Assembly (NCBI RefSeq): GCF_023015805.1
Contig: NZ_JALKBA010000024.1
Location: 1-38,830, forward strand
Source: Cellulophaga sp. F20128
GTDB lineage: Bacteria; Bacteroidota; Bacteroidia; Flavobacteriales; Flavobacteriaceae
DNA length: 38,830 nucleotides
Direction: 5' to 3'
Shown here: piece after piece, positions 1 to 8,010 of the stretch
Numbering within the stretch: the first letter of the stretch is position 1
How the letters are laid out: the number at the start of each line of letters is the position of its first letter
The notes under the pieces: model-generated
Told to the model about the DNA's origin: nothing
The model's database searches: none
Seen by the model: only the letters and a program-made list of their open reading frames with translations
Made by a program: the position numbers and the translations under genes

Positions 1-166
1 TGTAAAATTAGTACCAACATCATCCTTCCAAAATCATAATCGCTCAAACACCCTTATTTTTCGGCCTTTGACAAAACTATTGTTGAAGTGTAAAATATTA
101 CCGATAACGGTAAAAACATAAAAATCTCTTTATCGAAATAAAATGCATTAGGTCTAGGTTTTAACA
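1..166. other. Left-edge non-coding stretch
   Basis: I recognise no gene here. A small hairpin (6-bp arms TTACCG/CGGTAA, loop ATAA, at 98-113) lies downstream of the minus-strand M23 gene. It has only a weak T-rich flank, so it is at best a weak terminator. The region may contain the 3' flank of a gene outside the window. Confidence 0.5.
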
Positions 167-844
167 CTAGAAATGAAGTAACCATTTAGGATTTGGGCAA
201 TTTTGAGCATAAAATTCCAAATCTCTGCTTGCACAAACTCCCGGATAATCTCCCAAATAATCCTTTATATCCATAATCAGCTGAAAATGTAAATGTGGAG
301 CATACCCCACGTTTATATTGGAATCACCTAAAGAAGCAAGCACGCTTCCTTTTTTAAACACCTTACCTACATATAAAGATTGTAAAGATGCTACGGCTAA
401 ATGACCGTATAATGAATAGAAGATAGCATCTCCAATACTATGCTTTAGAATTATTGTAGGTCCGTAATCACCATGAATTGCATTGTCCTTATAGCTATGC
501 ACTACACCATCTAGGGGAGTTAATACATTAGCCCCAGCATTTGTCCAAAAGTCCATTCCTAGATGAATGTTTCTAGTTGCATTACTAGTTCCCGAGAATT
601 TAGCGTTAGTAGCATATAAGTTTCTTTTTTCTAAATAACCCCCATAAGCTACCGTGGCTTTATTTTTAGTTAACACAGCATCTATATACTTCTGGCAAGC
701 GTCTACAGAGGTAATATCAATATTTATTAAATCAGCGTTTGTCCTCGACAAGTCTATAGGCGTATAACATTCCCTACTACTATTTTCTATAATGGATATA
801 AAACCATCTGAGACTTCCTTCATTTTTTTTTCAATCGTTTGCAT
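167..844 (-). CDS. M23 (LytM-type) metallopeptidase, stand-alone, no signal peptide
   Basis: This 225-residue protein carries a complete zinc-site set of the M23/LytM family: H94-x3-D98 (IHLGMD), Y146-G-H148 and H184-L-H186 (PHLHF). Family members cut peptide cross-links in peptidoglycan. There is no N-terminal signal or membrane segment, which is unusual for a wall hydrolase. From recall, the sequence around YGGYLEKRNLY, the DYGP segment, and the C-terminal CPNPKWLL resembles the M23 domain found inside large aminoglycoside-phosphotransferase/class III aminotransferase fusion proteins more than secreted LytM proteins; this is inference. No fusion partner is visible next to it. It is transcribed away from msrA. 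Fold confidence is high, substrate unknown. Confidence 0.85.
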   Translation of the reverse strand: MQTIEKKMKEVSDGFISIIENSSRECYTPIDLSRTNADLINIDITSVDACQKYIDAVLTKNKATVAYGGYLEKRNLYATNAKFSGTSNATRNIHLGMDFWTNAGANVLTPLDGVVHSYKDNAIHGDYGPTIILKHSIGDAIFYSLYGHLAVASLQSLYVGKVFKKGSVLASLGDSNINVGYAPHLHFQLIMDIKDYLGDYPGVCASRDLEFYAQNCPNPKWLLHF

Positions 845-943
845 ACACTTTAGGATTAGGATCTACTCTACTAAAAGAGTAAATTACAACTAAATATTTT
901 TAATATTTTTGTAAGTAATAAAAGATTTAGCCACTAATTTAAA

Positions 944-1618
944 ATGAAAAATATGAGAATTTTAAAATCGACACTAGTTATATGCCTCCTATTGGCGTCT
1001 ACCAATTGTGTTTCTAAAAATGATAAAAAAGGAATCCTAACTACAGCACTCCAACCAACCAAACAAGATTTAGGACATTATGAAACTGCTTATTTTGCCA
1101 GTGGTTGTTTTTGGTGTGTAGAAGCTATTTTTGAAAGTGTAATAGGTGTAAAGGAAGTAGTGTCTGGTTATGCCGGTGGTACAGAGAAAAATCCAACCTA
1201 CGAAACCGTGGGTAGTGGGCGTTCTAGCCACGCAGAGGCTGTAGTTGTATATTACAATCCTAAAGAGGTAAGTTTTACTACCTTGGTAAAGGTGTTTTTT
1301 GGGTCGCATGACCCAACAACCCTAAATAGACAAGGACCGGACAAAGGGACTCAGTACAGATCTATTGCTTTTTATAAAAGTGAGGCAGAAAAAAAGGCAA
1401 TTACGGATTATATCCAAGAGTTAATAAAAAGCAATGTCTATAAAAGTAAAATAGTTACTGAAGTAACTGCTCATACAAAATTCTATGAAGCTGAAGACTA
1501 TCATCAAGATTTTGAAAAAAGACACCCTACCAATTCCTATATTAGAAATGTGTCTATCCCAAGGTTAAATAAGTTTAAAAGTAAGTATCCAGAATTATTA
1601 AAGAAAAACAAACATTAG
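944..1618 (+). CDS. msrA: Peptide methionine sulfoxide reductase MsrA, probable lipoprotein
   Basis: MsrA reduces the S-epimer of methionine sulfoxide in oxidised proteins. The 224-residue protein has the signature GCFWCVEA with catalytic Cys55 and Glu60, followed by the conserved SGYAGG, YE.V.SG.S.HAE and HDPT..N.QG.D.G.QYRS segments. Residues 1-22 form a short positively charged start, a hydrophobic stretch and Cys22, fitting a loose Bacteroidota lipoprotein signal, so it probably acts on periplasmic or surface proteins. ATG 944 is used; ATG 953 (MRILKS) is an equally plausible start. A strong terminator follows directly, so it is likely monocistronic. Confidence 0.95.
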   Translation: MKNMRILKSTLVICLLLASTNCVSKNDKKGILTTALQPTKQDLGHYETAYFASGCFWCVEAIFESVIGVKEVVSGYAGGTEKNPTYETVGSGRSSHAEAVVVYYNPKEVSFTTLVKVFFGSHDPTTLNRQGPDKGTQYRSIAFYKSEAEKKAITDYIQELIKSNVYKSKIVTEVTAHTKFYEAEDYHQDFEKRHPTNSYIRNVSIPRLNKFKSKYPELLKKNKH

Positions 1619-1642
1619 AATTATTTTTTGTTATCATAGATC

Positions 1643-1678
1643 AAATAAGCAACTTTTTTAAGTTGCTTATTTTTTTTT
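1643..1678 (+). terminator. Rho-independent terminator after msrA
   Basis: A perfect 13-bp stem (1643-1655 with 1660-1672, core AAGCAACTT/AAGTTGCTT) with a TTTT loop is followed by an uninterrupted T run to 1678. It lies 24 bases past the msrA stop. Confidence 0.9.
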
Positions 1679-1729
1679 AAAAAATTACCTCCTATATTTA
1701 AGGATTAATTTATTCTAAATAATTCAAAA

Positions 1730-3115
1730 ATGAAATATATGAAATTTAGCCTATACAGAAATGTATTAATGGTAGTACTTGCTGTATCGGCAACATACAG
1801 CTGTAAAACAACCCCTAAAGATACTACACCCTGGGTTAATTTATTTGATGGTGAAACACTTAATGGATGGACAATTAAAGGAGGTAAAGCCAATTATACC
1901 ATTAGAGATAAATCTATTGTTGGTAGTACTGTACACGGAACACCCAATACGTTTTTAACAACTGACAAAATGTACGGTGATTTTATTTTAGAATTAGATT
2001 ACAAGGTAGATTCTACTATGAATTCTGGAATTCAGATTAGAAGTAATAGTTATCCTCATTATAGAAATGGTCGTGTTCACGGCTACCAAATAGAAATAGA
2101 CCCATCTGACCGAGCATGGAGCGCTGGGGTTTTTGATGAAGCAAGACGCGGATGGTTAAATCCTTTAACAAATAATGCGCCTGCTCAAAAAGCATTCAAA
2201 CAAAACGATTGGAATCATTACCGTATTGAAGCTATTGGCGACACTATAAGAACATGGATAAACGGTGTTCCTGCAGCCTACCTAATTGATGATAAAACTG
2301 CAAGTGGTTTTATTGGCCTACAGGTGCATAGCATTGGAAAAGACAAGCAAGAAGGAACAGAGATTATCTGGAAAAATGTAAAAATACTTACGGAAGACTT
2401 GGCAACGTATAGTCAAAAATCTACGGTAACCCCAATTAGCACAAAAAATCAATTATTAGCATCTGAAATTTCTAGTGGGTGGAAAATGTTATGGAATGGT
2501 AAAGATACTGAAGGTTGGCGTGGTGCTAAATTGGATGAGTTTCCGGAGTCTGGGTGGAAAATTGAAAATGGCATCCTTTCTGTTTTAGCTTCAGGAGGAG
2601 CAGAATCTACTGCCGGCGGAGATATCGTTACCAAAGAAACCTATGGCGATTTTGAATTAAAAGTAGATTTTAAATTAACTGAAGGCGCCAATAGTGGTAT
2701 TAAATACTATGTAGATACCGATGTTAATAAAGGTCCTGGATCATCTATTGGACTGGAGTTTCAAATATTAGATGATGCTGTACATCCTGATGCAAAAAAA
2801 GGGAATCACGAAGGAAGCAGAACCATTGCTTCACTTTATGATCTTATTAAAGCAGATCCCAACAAACCAGTGCATGCCATTGGAGAATGGAATACTGCTC
2901 GTATTGTTTCTAAAAAGAACCACGTAGAACATTGGATTAATGATGTTAAAGTATTGGAATATGAAAGAAAAAGTGAGGACTTTAGAAAGTTAGTAGCTGA
3001 AAGTAAATATGAAAAATGGCCTAATTTTGGTGAAGCTGAACGTGGACATATATTGTTACAAGATCACGGGGATTTGGTAAGCTTTAAAAATGTAAAAATA
3101 AGACCACTAAACTAA
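1730..3115 (+). CDS. Exported lipoprotein with two DUF1080 (3-keto-disaccharide hydrolase) domains
   Basis: This 461-residue protein starts with a signal ending at a lipobox-like SYSC (Cys about 25). Two DUF1080 (PF06439) jelly-roll domains follow: about residues 33-218 (starting W-x-N-L-F-D-G-E-T-L-N-G-W) and about 247-459 (W-x-x-L-W-N-G-K-D-T-E-G-W). Each repeats the family pattern of an early N/DG..LxGW strand, a YGDFxLxxDxK strand, an NSGI strand and a late KNVKI strand. Family members are associated with cleavage of 3-keto-glycosides. The next gene, a Tat-exported Gfo/Idh/MocA oxidoreductase six bases downstream, would supply the 3-keto substrate. Start chosen at ATG 1730; ATG 1739 is an alternative. 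Confidence 0.9.
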   Translation: MKYMKFSLYRNVLMVVLAVSATYSCKTTPKDTTPWVNLFDGETLNGWTIKGGKANYTIRDKSIVGSTVHGTPNTFLTTDKMYGDFILELDYKVDSTMNSGIQIRSNSYPHYRNGRVHGYQIEIDPSDRAWSAGVFDEARRGWLNPLTNNAPAQKAFKQNDWNHYRIEAIGDTIRTWINGVPAAYLIDDKTASGFIGLQVHSIGKDKQEGTEIIWKNVKILTEDLATYSQKSTVTPISTKNQLLASEISSGWKMLWNGKDTEGWRGAKLDEFPESGWKIENGILSVLASGGAESTAGGDIVTKETYGDFELKVDFKLTEGANSGIKYYVDTDVNKGPGSSIGLEFQILDDAVHPDAKKGNHEGSRTIASLYDLIKADPNKPVHAIGEWNTARIVSKKNHVEHWINDVKVLEYERKSEDFRKLVAESKYEKWPNFGEAERGHILLQDHGDLVSFKNVKIRPLN

Positions 3116-3121
3116 ATAAAT

Positions 3122-4462
3122 ATGACCACAAGAAGAAGTTTTATTAAAAAAACTGCAGTTGGCGCTGTAGGTGTGGCCTATGCAAATAGTGCCAATGCAA
3201 TGTCCGCCAAAAGTTATTCTAATATCATTGGATCTAACGATAGAATCAACGTTGCCATACAGGGATTAGGAAGACGGTACTCTGCCTTTATAGAGCCAAT
3301 TACGAGAAAAGAAAGTAATGCCCGTCTCTTGTATTTATGTGATGTGATGCCAAGTCAACAAGACAAGGCTGCAGCAAAGTTTAGTGAAAAGATAAATTAC
3401 AAGCCAAAATTAGAAAAAGACATTCGTAAGATTATAGCTGATAAGGATGTAGATGCCATTTTTATGGCAACTCCAGATCATTGGCATACACCTGGAGCGT
3501 GTATGGCTATGCAAGCAGGAAAACATGTTTACCTAGAGAAACCTTGTAGCCATAACGGTAAAGAAAATGAATTGGTTGTAGCATTCCAGCAAAAATATAA
3601 CAAGGTTGTACAAATGGGAAATCAACAAAGATCTTCCCTAGAAACCACCCAAATTATCAAGGAAATTCATGAAGGTGTTATTGGTGATGTTTACAAGGCT
3701 GTTGCTTTTTATGTAAACGGAAGAGGAGAAGTTCCAATTCCAGTAAACGCAGCACCTCCAGGAGGCTTAGACTGGGATCTTTTTCAAGGTCCATCTCCTA
3801 GAAAAGCATACATGCATGATACTTGGGATTATAACTGGCACTGGTACGGTTGGGATTTTGGAACCGCAGAAATGGGGAATAATGCAACCCATGAGTTAGA
3901 TATAGCACGTTGGGCTATGGATGTGGAATATCCGGAACACGTTTCTGTTATTGCTGGCAAACATCAATTTAAAGATGATGGTTGGGAAATGTATGATACT
4001 ATGGAAGCTACTTTTCGTTATTCTAACAACCGTGTGATTCAATGGGACGGAAATAGCAGAAATGCTTATAACAAGTATGGTAAAGGTAGAGGAACCTATA
4101 TCTATGGTTCTAACGGTTCGGTATTTATAGATCGAGGTGGTTTTGCTTTATATGACAGAAATGGAAAATTAATAAAAGATAGCAAGTCTGTCAGTGCCGA
4201 AAGTGGATTAGCTCTAGGTGGTGGTGGCAATCTCTCTACACTGCATGGAATTAATTTCTTTGAAACTATCAGAGGTAAAGCATCATTAACTTCTCCTATA
4301 GAACAAGGAGCCCTTAGCCAGTCCTTAACACACTATGCTAACATCGCATATAAAACAGGAAAATCATTTGATATTGACCAAACAACAGGTCGTATTTTTG
4401 ATAGAGAAGCTATGAAATTATGGTCGCGTACCTATGAACCAGGATGGGAACCAAAATTATAA
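3122..4462 (+). CDS. Tat-exported Gfo/Idh/MocA-family oxidoreductase
   Basis: This 446-residue NAD(P)-dependent sugar oxidoreductase has a twin-arginine signal at its start (TTRRSFIKK at residues 2-10, hydrophobic run, cleavage near SANA), so it is exported folded with its cofactor. The Rossmann start is NVAIQGLGRRY (43-53), with Arg where a third Gly is often found. The family EKP motif is at 139-141 (LEKPCSH). The later GGLDWDLFQGP and NWHWYGWDFGTAEMGNNATHE stretches are typical of the large exported Bacteroidota/Planctomycetota subfamily. With the DUF1080 lipoprotein immediately upstream it probably oxidises a sugar hydroxyl, likely C3, of a glycoside. The actual sugar is unknown. Confidence 0.9.
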   Translation: MTTRRSFIKKTAVGAVGVAYANSANAMSAKSYSNIIGSNDRINVAIQGLGRRYSAFIEPITRKESNARLLYLCDVMPSQQDKAAAKFSEKINYKPKLEKDIRKIIADKDVDAIFMATPDHWHTPGACMAMQAGKHVYLEKPCSHNGKENELVVAFQQKYNKVVQMGNQQRSSLETTQIIKEIHEGVIGDVYKAVAFYVNGRGEVPIPVNAAPPGGLDWDLFQGPSPRKAYMHDTWDYNWHWYGWDFGTAEMGNNATHELDIARWAMDVEYPEHVSVIAGKHQFKDDGWEMYDTMEATFRYSNNRVIQWDGNSRNAYNKYGKGRGTYIYGSNGSVFIDRGGFALYDRNGKLIKDSKSVSAESGLALGGGGNLSTLHGINFFETIRGKASLTSPIEQGALSQSLTHYANIAYKTGKSFDIDQTTGRIFDREAMKLWSRTYEPGWEPKL

Positions 4463-4490
4463 CCTAGCTCAATAGCAGCTAAATTATTTG

Positions 4491-4537
4491 ATATCGAGAA
4501 TAAACCTTCTAAAGGGGTTGTTCTCGATATTTTATTT
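4491..4537. terminator. Terminator between convergent genes
   Basis: A 10-bp perfect inverted repeat, ATATCGAGAA (4491-4500) with TTCTCGATAT (4521-4530), also has an inner AACC/GGTT pairing. A T-rich tract follows on the plus strand and A-rich sequence precedes it. It sits between the oxidoreductase and the minus-strand DUF4097-like gene and can serve both. Confidence 0.75.
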
Positions 4538-6004
4538 TAAAACAACCTCACTATAACTAGCGTCTATATTCACCGACTTATCCGCGTTTTTAGAACCACT
4601 ATACCCTTTATATACAACCATTCTTTGGTTTTGTGTCTTAGTAAGGGTAAGATTTTCGGGTACCTTTATTTTTGATGCATTGCCTTTAATATACACGGTA
4701 TAGGAAGTTTGAGGAACTGAACATTCCAATTCTCCATTTTTTACAGACACATCCAAAGTTTCAAAATTGGTCGCAATATCATTAATTATCAAGGACCCAA
4801 AATCATTTTTTATAAAAGCTGTTTTTAGTAGTTTGTCTATTGTTATATTGGAAGACACCGCACTTAAGGTTAAACCCCGCACCTCATTTAAATCAAGATT
4901 TTTAACATAGTTAGCCTCTAAATAGCCATCGTTCCAATTGTTAACTACAACAGGAGAGTAAGAGGCATTTACAAAAGTTTCAGTACCGTCTATCGTAGCG
5001 GCAAGTAAACTTGCATAAGTTAAGTTTGCATTTATATTCTTTGTGTTTTCCGCAAGTTTCACATTGCCGTGACGCACGTTCATCTTAATAGTAGCCGATT
5101 TAGGCATTTTTATTTTAATGGTCTTTTTTATCTTTAAATTCTTGCTCCCACCATCTGTTCCGAAATAAAAAGTATTGGGACGAGAATAAAAAATAGAATC
5201 CCCAGAAATAATGGCGCGTGTATCTTTGTGGACATTTTTAGTATGTTCTTTTAAATTAGCTCTTACTGCTTCCTGTATTTGTTGGGTTTCTAACAACTGT
5301 TTCACAGAAGCATTTGTCATTTTTCTAATGTTTTTTTCCATTTCCATAGCCTTTTTCATTTCTATATTGGCATTTTTACTTAATTCCTCCGCATATTTAC
5401 TTATTTCCTTCTCATTTTCAGGTCCCATATTTTTTTCCATCTCATGTTGCCACTTTACAATATATCGATTTCCGTCTTCCTTAAAACTTTCGTAATCAAA
5501 TTCTGGAAAGGAAAAACTCTTAGATACACTTATCACAGGAAACGAATCTATCCGTAAAGTGTCTATTCTATGCGCCAATGTATTTTTTAAATTATCTATA
5601 TCTATCCTAAGGTTACTATTACCATGGGGTGCTACGGCAACAGGAAAAATATTAGGAGCAAATTTAAAGGAGATAGAACCGTTTGTTGAAACTTCCACTT
5701 TCTTAGAATTTCCCAAAATTTGAATGTCGTTTCGTTTAAAATAATTTTCAGCTTCTTCCTTTGACATGCCTTCAATTTCAATCACTGCTTCAACTTGTAT
5801 TACATCCTTGTTCCACGTATCAAATTCGATGTCTGCATTACTGGTGTTTAGGTCTAAAACCGCGTCATCACCCACATTAAAAACTTCTTTAAAGGTCTTG
5901 GTTTGTTTTTTATGGCCAAGTGTACCTACCAGGTTCTGTGCCCAAATTCCATTGGTGCAAACCATTAGCGTTAATACAATTGTCTTATATAATAGTTGTT
6001 TCAT
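4532..6004 (-). CDS. Exported DUF4097-like adhesin/scaffold protein with central coiled coil
   Basis: This 490-residue protein begins with a signal peptide (cleavage near GIWAQ, residue about 23). The first part (about 35-130) and the last part (about 290-490) are short beta-strand repeats of the DUF4097/beta-helix type (NADIEFDTWNKD, VRHGNVKLAE, VSSNITIDK, DFGSLIINDI, VKNGELEC). Between them, about residues 190-260 are rich in Glu, Lys and Met and look helical or coiled-coil, an unusual insert. Its start overlaps the anti-sigma gene by 20 bases, so translation is probably coupled. The protein is the likely output or sensor partner of the sigma/anti-sigma pair. Biochemical function is unknown. 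Confidence 0.8.
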   Translation of the reverse strand: MKQLLYKTIVLTLMVCTNGIWAQNLVGTLGHKKQTKTFKEVFNVGDDAVLDLNTSNADIEFDTWNKDVIQVEAVIEIEGMSKEEAENYFKRNDIQILGNSKKVEVSTNGSISFKFAPNIFPVAVAPHGNSNLRIDIDNLKNTLAHRIDTLRIDSFPVISVSKSFSFPEFDYESFKEDGNRYIVKWQHEMEKNMGPENEKEISKYAEELSKNANIEMKKAMEMEKNIRKMTNASVKQLLETQQIQEAVRANLKEHTKNVHKDTRAIISGDSIFYSRPNTFYFGTDGGSKNLKIKKTIKIKMPKSATIKMNVRHGNVKLAENTKNINANLTYASLLAATIDGTETFVNASYSPVVVNNWNDGYLEANYVKNLDLNEVRGLTLSAVSSNITIDKLLKTAFIKNDFGSLIINDIATNFETLDVSVKNGELECSVPQTSYTVYIKGNASKIKVPENLTLTKTQNQRMVVYKGYSGSKNADKSVNIDASYSEVVLK

Positions 6005-6563
6005 TTGTTGTAAGTTTTAATTCGTTTAACTTTAATCTTAACTTTTGTAGCAATTGCAAACGCAACTGCAAATTGTTAATCAATGCAGAAATTAATTGAT
6101 CATTGGGCCCAATGGTATTTAATTCAGCATTTAATTTTTGGTATTCAGTATGCAGTTCAGACAAACGATCCATATAACTGTTTACCAATTCCTTAGTGTC
6201 ATCTGAAATTGACAGTTGTGATAATTCCAGGTTGATATTTACTTGATAATAGTCTTCTATTTTTTTTAAATCTGGAGATAAATTCCCCAAAGATATTTTA
6301 GTGTTTTCAGAAGTGGACTTATCCACATCTACAACCGTCGTTTTTAACGCCTCTGTATCATCTAATGTATTGTAGGTTAGCAAACCAACACTTGCCAAAA
6401 TAAGAAAGCTAGCTGCAATTTTCCAAACGTATACTTTACCTCCTTTTTTAATTGGCAGTACTACGTCTAACTTCTCCTCAAAACGCTTCAAATGGCCTTT
6501 AGGCAGCGTAAATTCATCTGTTTCCGAATCGTTTTTAAATAGTTTTCTAAGATCCTGTCCCAT
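5985..6563 (-). CDS. Probable membrane anti-sigma factor
   Basis: This 192-residue protein has a cytosolic N-terminal part (1-43), one transmembrane helix (about 44-64, VWKIAASFLILASVG) and a periplasmic helical tail (about 85-190) rich in Leu, Glu, Asn and Gln. It overlaps the ECF sigma gene by 17 bases upstream and the DUF4097-like gene by 20 bases downstream, the usual arrangement for an anti-sigma factor. No zinc-binding HxxxCxxC motif is visible. The call rests on topology and context rather than on a recognised domain. Confidence 0.75.
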   Translation of the reverse strand: MGQDLRKLFKNDSETDEFTLPKGHLKRFEEKLDVVLPIKKGGKVYVWKIAASFLILASVGLLTYNTLDDTEALKTTVVDVDKSTSENTKISLGNLSPDLKKIEDYYQVNINLELSQLSISDDTKELVNSYMDRLSELHTEYQKLNAELNTIGPNDQLISALINNLQLRLQLLQKLRLKLNELKLTTNETTII

Positions 6564-7089
6564 ATCTTCTCTCCTTTAAAAGTTCTTTTAACAACCCTTT
6601 TCCTCGTAATAATCTTGTTCTGCATGCAGATTCTGTAATATTTAATATTCCTGATGTTTCCGCATGATCATATCCTTCCATTAGGTACAACTTTACTACA
6701 CATCCATACTTCTCTGGCAATTCTGCAATTGCACCTTTTATGTGATCTATAGTCACTCCCTCTTCAACTGTCCAATCATCATCCTCTACCACTTTTAAGT
6801 AGGTATCATTTAATTCTATATGCTTTTCTTTTTTAAGCTTTAGAAAATCCAAACTTTTATTAATTACAATTTTCTTTAACCAAGCACCAAAGGTTACATC
6901 GCCCTTAAACTGCTCTATTTTCTGAAATGCATTTATAAAAGCTTCCTGTACTACATCTTCAGCATCACTTTCATCCTTTAAAAACCGCATAGCTATACAG
7001 TACATACCATTACAGTATTGCTTGTAAAGCTGTAATTGAGCCATACGATTATTTTCCTTGCATTTACTTACAATATCTGTTTGAAACAT
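6547..7089 (-). CDS. ECF-type RNA polymerase sigma factor
   Basis: This 180-residue sigma-70 family protein of the ECF group has region 2 at about residues 9-80 (LYKQYCNGMYCIAMRFLKDESDAEDVVQEAF) and region 4 at about 120-175 (LPEKYGCVVKLYLMEGYDHAETSGIL, the helix-turn-helix). I chose ATG 7089 (MFQTDIVSKC), matching the usual ECF N-terminus, over a TTG that would add 17 basic residues from 7140. It likely transcribes its own operon and is held inactive by the following membrane protein. The inducing signal is not visible. Confidence 0.92.
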   Translation of the reverse strand: MFQTDIVSKCKENNRMAQLQLYKQYCNGMYCIAMRFLKDESDAEDVVQEAFINAFQKIEQFKGDVTFGAWLKKIVINKSLDFLKLKKEKHIELNDTYLKVVEDDDWTVEEGVTIDHIKGAIAELPEKYGCVVKLYLMEGYDHAETSGILNITESACRTRLLRGKGLLKELLKERRYGTGS

Positions 7090-7447
7090 TTTAAGTCTCT
7101 TGGTGGTTTGGTATTTGTTTGTTTTTAAAAGACGATACAAAACAATAGATGTTGCAGAAAAATAAAAATTAATGAATTTATTTTTTCAGATCTGAATTTT
7201 ATACAAAGGATAACTTTATCGTCCTGATTTTGTTGAATCTCATTTGATGTATTCGATACTAAAAAATCTTGGTTCTTAACTTCCAAAGCTTAAAAATAGA
7301 AAAGAGCTATTAACGAGCTAACAACAGTTTCTTAACCATAAAAAACATTTAAAATTAACGCAATTTTTATTCAAGGAAATAAACTTCCTTCTATTAATTT
7401 CAATTAAATAGGATTTAGTAACTTAGGGGGAACAAAAAAAGGATCGT
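7090..7447. other. Divergent intergenic region, sigma gene / DUF2911 gene
   Basis: About 360 bases of AT-rich sequence hold the control regions of the divergent ECF sigma gene and the DUF2911 gene. I found no clear TAnnTTTG element for either gene. An AAAGGATC sequence 4 bases before ATG 7448 may be the ribosome binding site of the plus-strand gene. No other gene or repeat is seen. Confidence 0.4.
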
Positions 7448-8008
7448 ATGAAAGTTTTAAAATGGATGATAATTACAGTAGTTATTCTTGGCTTACTTAC
7501 TGTTTTTGTAGGGATGCCGATGATGAAAGAGCAAACAAAAAAGTATAGCCCTGCCGTAACTACAAGCTATGCCCAGGGTGGTTTTGATGTAAGCGTGGTA
7601 TATTGCAGTCCCTCTAAAAATGATCGTGTTATTTTTGGAGATTTAGTCCCCTATGATAAAGTATGGCGAACAGGAGCAAACGAGGCAACAACTTTTACGA
7701 CTTCCACGGCCATTAAAGTAATGGGAAAAGAATTGCCAGCTGGGACCTACTCCTTATGGACAAGACCCCATGCCCAAAACTGGGATGTTATATTTAACAC
7801 AGAAATTCCAGATTGGGGAGTTACTATTTTAAGTGGTGGTGCAGAAACAACAAGAAAGGCCCAAAATGATTTATTTACGGTTACCGTACCTGTTGAAAAA
7901 TTAGCGATGGCACATGAGAAATTTAGCATTAATTTTGAAGACAAGGAACAGCTACATTTAACCTTGGCTTGGGACAAAACTAAGGTAAGTGTACCTATTA
8001 GCAAATAA
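7448..8008 (+). CDS. DUF2911 family protein, membrane-anchored or exported
   Basis: This 186-residue protein has an N-terminal hydrophobic helix (about 6-26) acting as signal or anchor. The rest matches the DUF2911 pattern by eye: a V.Y..PSKN.R.IFG..VPY..VWRTGANEATT core (about 50-85), then L.AGTYSLWT and W.VIFN strands, and a C-terminal beta-sandwich. The family is common in Bacteroidota and its function is not known. It is followed two bases later by meaB, so the two are probably cotranscribed. Confidence 0.9.
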   Translation: MKVLKWMIITVVILGLLTVFVGMPMMKEQTKKYSPAVTTSYAQGGFDVSVVYCSPSKNDRVIFGDLVPYDKVWRTGANEATTFTTSTAIKVMGKELPAGTYSLWTRPHAQNWDVIFNTEIPDWGVTILSGGAETTRKAQNDLFTVTVPVEKLAMAHEKFSINFEDKEQLHLTLAWDKTKVSVPISK

Positions 8009-8010
8009 GA

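Noticed and set aside
98-113. Hairpin at the left edge as terminator of the M23 gene
   Set aside because: Only 6-bp arms and no clear T run after it on the minus strand.
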